From: an uncultured Spartobacteria bacterium
GTDB taxonomy: Bacteria; Verrucomicrobiota; Verrucomicrobiia; Chthoniobacterales; Terrimicrobiaceae
Assembly (NCBI GenBank): GCA_937960895.1
Contig: CALCJD010000005.1
Location: 1 to 28,593, forward strand
Length of the DNA: 28,593 nt
Direction: 5' to 3'
Shown: in pieces, positions 26,637-28,593 of the stretch
Layout: each line of letters opens with the position of its first letter
Position numbering within the stretch: position 1 is the first letter of the stretch
Notes under the pieces: generated by a model
What the model was told of the DNA's origin: nothing
The model's input: the letters and a program-made list of their open reading frames with translations, nothing else
The model's database searches: none
Program-made: the position numbers and the translations under genes

Positions 26637-27518
26637 ATGGACGATGACCGGATGATTCCATTTCCCGTGCGGTCTGGTTCCATGAAACCCGCATCGTCCT
26701 TCCTCCCGCTTTCGGAAGAGCTTGTTCCTTCCGCCGCGCGGCTCTCCGCCGGCGCGGGATGGAATCAGACCGGGGAGGATTGGCGCCGACTGCGGCGCGT
26801 GCAGCCTGGAGCCGTGCGGGTTTGGGTGGACGACGGTGAGGTGCGGGCCAGTTGTTCGGTGGTGAGTCATGGAGGCTCGCTCGCGTGGATTGGCATGATC
26901 CTGACCGATCCCGCCTGGCGCGGTCGGGGACTGGGGAAACAGGCCTTTGCGGAGGCGCTGGAATTTGCGCGTTCAGGCGGCCATGCCGTCATTGCGCTGG
27001 ATGCCACCGAAATGGGCGAGGGAATTTACCGGAAATTCGGCTTTGAACGGATCGGACCCGTCACCCGCTGGCAGGGGGTGTTTTCGGGGACGGAAGACGG
27101 AGGACGGCAGACGCAACTTCATCGCGGACTGACGCCGGAGGTTTTGGTCCTGGATCGGGATTGCACGGGCGTGGATCGCGCGGTCCTCCTTCGCGATCTG
27201 GCGGAGAGTGCGGAGATTGTCCGCTCCGGGGGTGAAGACAAGCCCCTGGCTTATGCCGCAATCAGACCCGGACGGAATGCCGTTCACGTGGGCCCTTTGG
27301 TGGCCCGTTCCCCGGAGGATGCCCGGGATCTTCTGTGCGTTTTGGGTGCGCGGCTTGGCGGTCAAAATGTCCTTTGCGACGTGGTCCGGAGCGGGTTGGA
27401 TCTGAGCGCTCTGGGACTGCGGCCCTCCCGCCACCTGCAACGCATGAGCCTGCCGGTATGCGGCGATTGCCTGCAGGGCGAGGGTGTTTTTCTGGCGGCC
27501 GGTTTGGAGTGGGGCTGA
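26637..27518 (+). CDS. GNAT-family N-acetyltransferase with C-terminal second domain
   Basis: About 293 residues. The N-terminal domain is a GNAT fold. It has WNQTGEDWRRL near the start, the strand AWIGMILTDPAWRGRGLGKQAFAEAL holding the acetyl-CoA motif A (RGRGLGKQ), and the C-terminal EGIYRKFGFERIG. The second half (PLAYAAIRPGRNAVHVGPLVARSPEDARDLL) matches the YitH-type C-terminal domain often fused to these enzymes. Such proteins transfer acetyl groups to small molecules or proteins; the substrate is unknown. Start is uncertain: ATG 26637, 26652 or 26682, none with a strong binding site; 26682 (MKPASSFLPLSEE) would fit the family start best. Probably co-transcribed with the LacI-type gene; whether it is controlled by it is inferred. 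Confidence 0.85.
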   Translation: MDDDRMIPFPVRSGSMKPASSFLPLSEELVPSAARLSAGAGWNQTGEDWRRLRRVQPGAVRVWVDDGEVRASCSVVSHGGSLAWIGMILTDPAWRGRGLGKQAFAEALEFARSGGHAVIALDATEMGEGIYRKFGFERIGPVTRWQGVFSGTEDGGRQTQLHRGLTPEVLVLDRDCTGVDRAVLLRDLAESAEIVRSGGEDKPLAYAAIRPGRNAVHVGPLVARSPEDARDLLCVLGARLGGQNVLCDVVRSGLDLSALGLRPSRHLQRMSLPVCGDCLQGEGVFLAAGLEWG

Positions 27519-27586
27519 GGACGCGCGCGCCGAAGGGTGAGCGCCGGTGAATCCAAAGGACACCCGGCGTTGGTTTCGAAACCGGA

Positions 27587-28593
27587 TCAGCTTTGCGGCG
27601 CGGTTTCCGTCGGCTGCGGCGTGGGTGCGGGCCCGGCCGGTTCGGCGGGGTCCGCCGGAGCCTGCTGGCCGTGGGGCTCGGGGAACTCGGGCCAGAGAGC
27701 CGGTTTGGGATCCCTGCCGTCCGTTTCCACCGCTCCGATGTCCGGTGCGTTGCCGGCAAAGTCGTCATTGAAATTCGGAATCCGCACCCCCGCGTCGTGA
27801 CCGGGCGTCCCCGGCACGAGGGCAAGACGGCCGTCTGCGGTGCGCTGATATTTCGGCGTGGCGACAATGCCGTGGGGCGCCGATCCCTCCTTGTACATCG
27901 TGCGGCCGTCGTGCATGTCGTAGTCGTAGTCGTTGCTTTCCGTCTTTTGCGTGTCCTTGATGGCCCAGTCATTGGGCGTCCGCATCTGCAGGAGGTTGTT
28001 GCGGGTGACGATGTTTTCCTGGAGCTTTTTGTCCGACGTGAAAACAATGCCGGATTGGGCCCCGCTGGAGGGCGTTGTGGAGTTGGGAAACGGCGGCGGC
28101 TGCAGGGTGGTGTTGTGGAAGATATACATCCGCCCCTTGGTCCACTTGGGACGCTCGTTGCCCAGTTTGACGAGATAGTGACCCCGGTAATCGTTGTCGG
28201 CCGTCCCGCTGTGCTTGCGCGACACGCCGTAGACATTCCGGAAAATGTAGAGCGGTCCCAGACTCGGAGCCGCCGCGCCGATGGCGCCATAGGTCATGTC
28301 GATGTAATTGTTCCAGACCCGGACGTTCATGTCCGCGCCTTCGATCTCCAGTCCGTCGTCCCAGCAGTGCGAAACAAAGTTGTCGTGGATGTCACTGTCG
28401 CAGGTGGGAAATCCGGCGTAGCTGAAGTTGTGGGTGTCGCCCATGCCGTCGTTGAACATGTGATCCATGTCCGAAAAGATCCTGTTGAAACGGATCACGT
28501 GTCCGCCCTTGCTGTTGCGGAAGACGATGCCCTGCGGGCCCTGCGGGTGTTTGCTGTTGGTGCCCGGACGTTGTTCGTTCCACGAATTGCTGT
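27587..28593 (-). CDS. Parallel beta-helix repeat protein, C-terminal part (cut by window edge)
   Basis: The minus-strand frame is open from the right edge (28593) to the stop at 27587, so at least 335 residues are seen and the start lies outside. A GTG at 28498 is not needed as a start because the coding pattern continues beyond it (IVFRNSKGGHVIRFNRIFS). The body shows right-handed parallel beta-helix rungs with Asn ladders: HDNFVSHCWDDGLEIEG, VRVWNNYIDMTYGAIG, PLYIFRNVYG, YIFHNTT and IVTRNNLLQM. The C-terminus is a Pro/Ala-rich tail (PAEPAGPAPTPQPTE). Such proteins are often secreted polysaccharide lyases or carbohydrate-binding proteins, but catalytic residues cannot be named here. It converges with the GNAT gene; a weak hairpin-like CGCCGG/CCGGCG pair lies in the 68-bp gap. 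Confidence 0.82.
   Translation of the reverse strand, partial: SNSWNEQRPGTNSKHPQGPQGIVFRNSKGGHVIRFNRIFSDMDHMFNDGMGDTHNFSYAGFPTCDSDIHDNFVSHCWDDGLEIEGADMNVRVWNNYIDMTYGAIGAAAPSLGPLYIFRNVYGVSRKHSGTADNDYRGHYLVKLGNERPKWTKGRMYIFHNTTLQPPPFPNSTTPSSGAQSGIVFTSDKKLQENIVTRNNLLQMRTPNDWAIKDTQKTESNDYDYDMHDGRTMYKEGSAPHGIVATPKYQRTADGRLALVPGTPGHDAGVRIPNFNDDFAGNAPDIGAVETDGRDPKPALWPEFPEPHGQQAPADPAEPAGPAPTPQPTETAPQS

Overview
The window is GC-rich, densely coded bacterial chromosome. No phage, IS or CRISPR was seen. The content fits a heterotrophic member of the PVC group, most likely Verrucomicrobiota (Opitutales-like). The reasons are a sugar locus with a ThuA protein and a GxDLY-type SGNH esterase, AraC and LacI regulators, an STT3-like membrane protein, a parallel beta-helix protein, a free-standing acpP, and several housekeeping genes without a visible Shine-Dalgarno. 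This placement is inferred from content and was not tested by alignment.

Layout. 1-4081: an AraC-type regulator (cut by the left edge, minus strand) diverges from a three-gene carbohydrate cluster of L-fucose/L-arabinose isomerase-like protein, ThuA protein and SGNH esterase. 4166-4607: a tRNA-Ser(GGA) gene on the minus strand is followed by two identical 176-bp tandem repeats. Each repeat starts with a copy of the tRNA 3' end and contains a run of strong hairpins. 4685-5023: the nitrogen regulator P-II. 5097-7537: a membrane coiled-coil protein translationally coupled to a MoxR AAA ATPase. 7598-9937: a secreted M23 peptidase coupled to a small exported SecD-P1-like protein, with an exported BsuPI-like protein diverging from them.

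10104-15961 is a housekeeping block on the plus strand: acyl carrier protein, RlmI-type rRNA methyltransferase, two small coiled-coil membrane proteins, and the E1alpha, E1beta and E2 genes of a pyruvate (or branched-chain 2-oxoacid) dehydrogenase. No E3 gene lies in the window. 16008-18482 (minus strand) holds an STT3/PglB-like GT-C membrane protein and an exported dual-specificity phosphatase. 18767-24707 holds gyrB and gyrA with a Stf0-type sulfotransferase gene inserted between them.

24708-25519 is about 0.8 kb with no convincing gene. It holds a strong hairpin, a short degenerate heptamer repeat and operator-like palindromes just before a LacI-family regulator. The regulator is followed by a GNAT acetyltransferase. 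The right edge cuts a minus-strand beta-helix protein.

The items most worth a second look are the structured tandem repeat behind tRNA-Ser, the sulfotransferase inside the gyrase pair, the GyrA quinolone-pocket residues (Gln83 and Pro87), and the STT3-like protein. I did not find a complete, clearly new multi-gene system.
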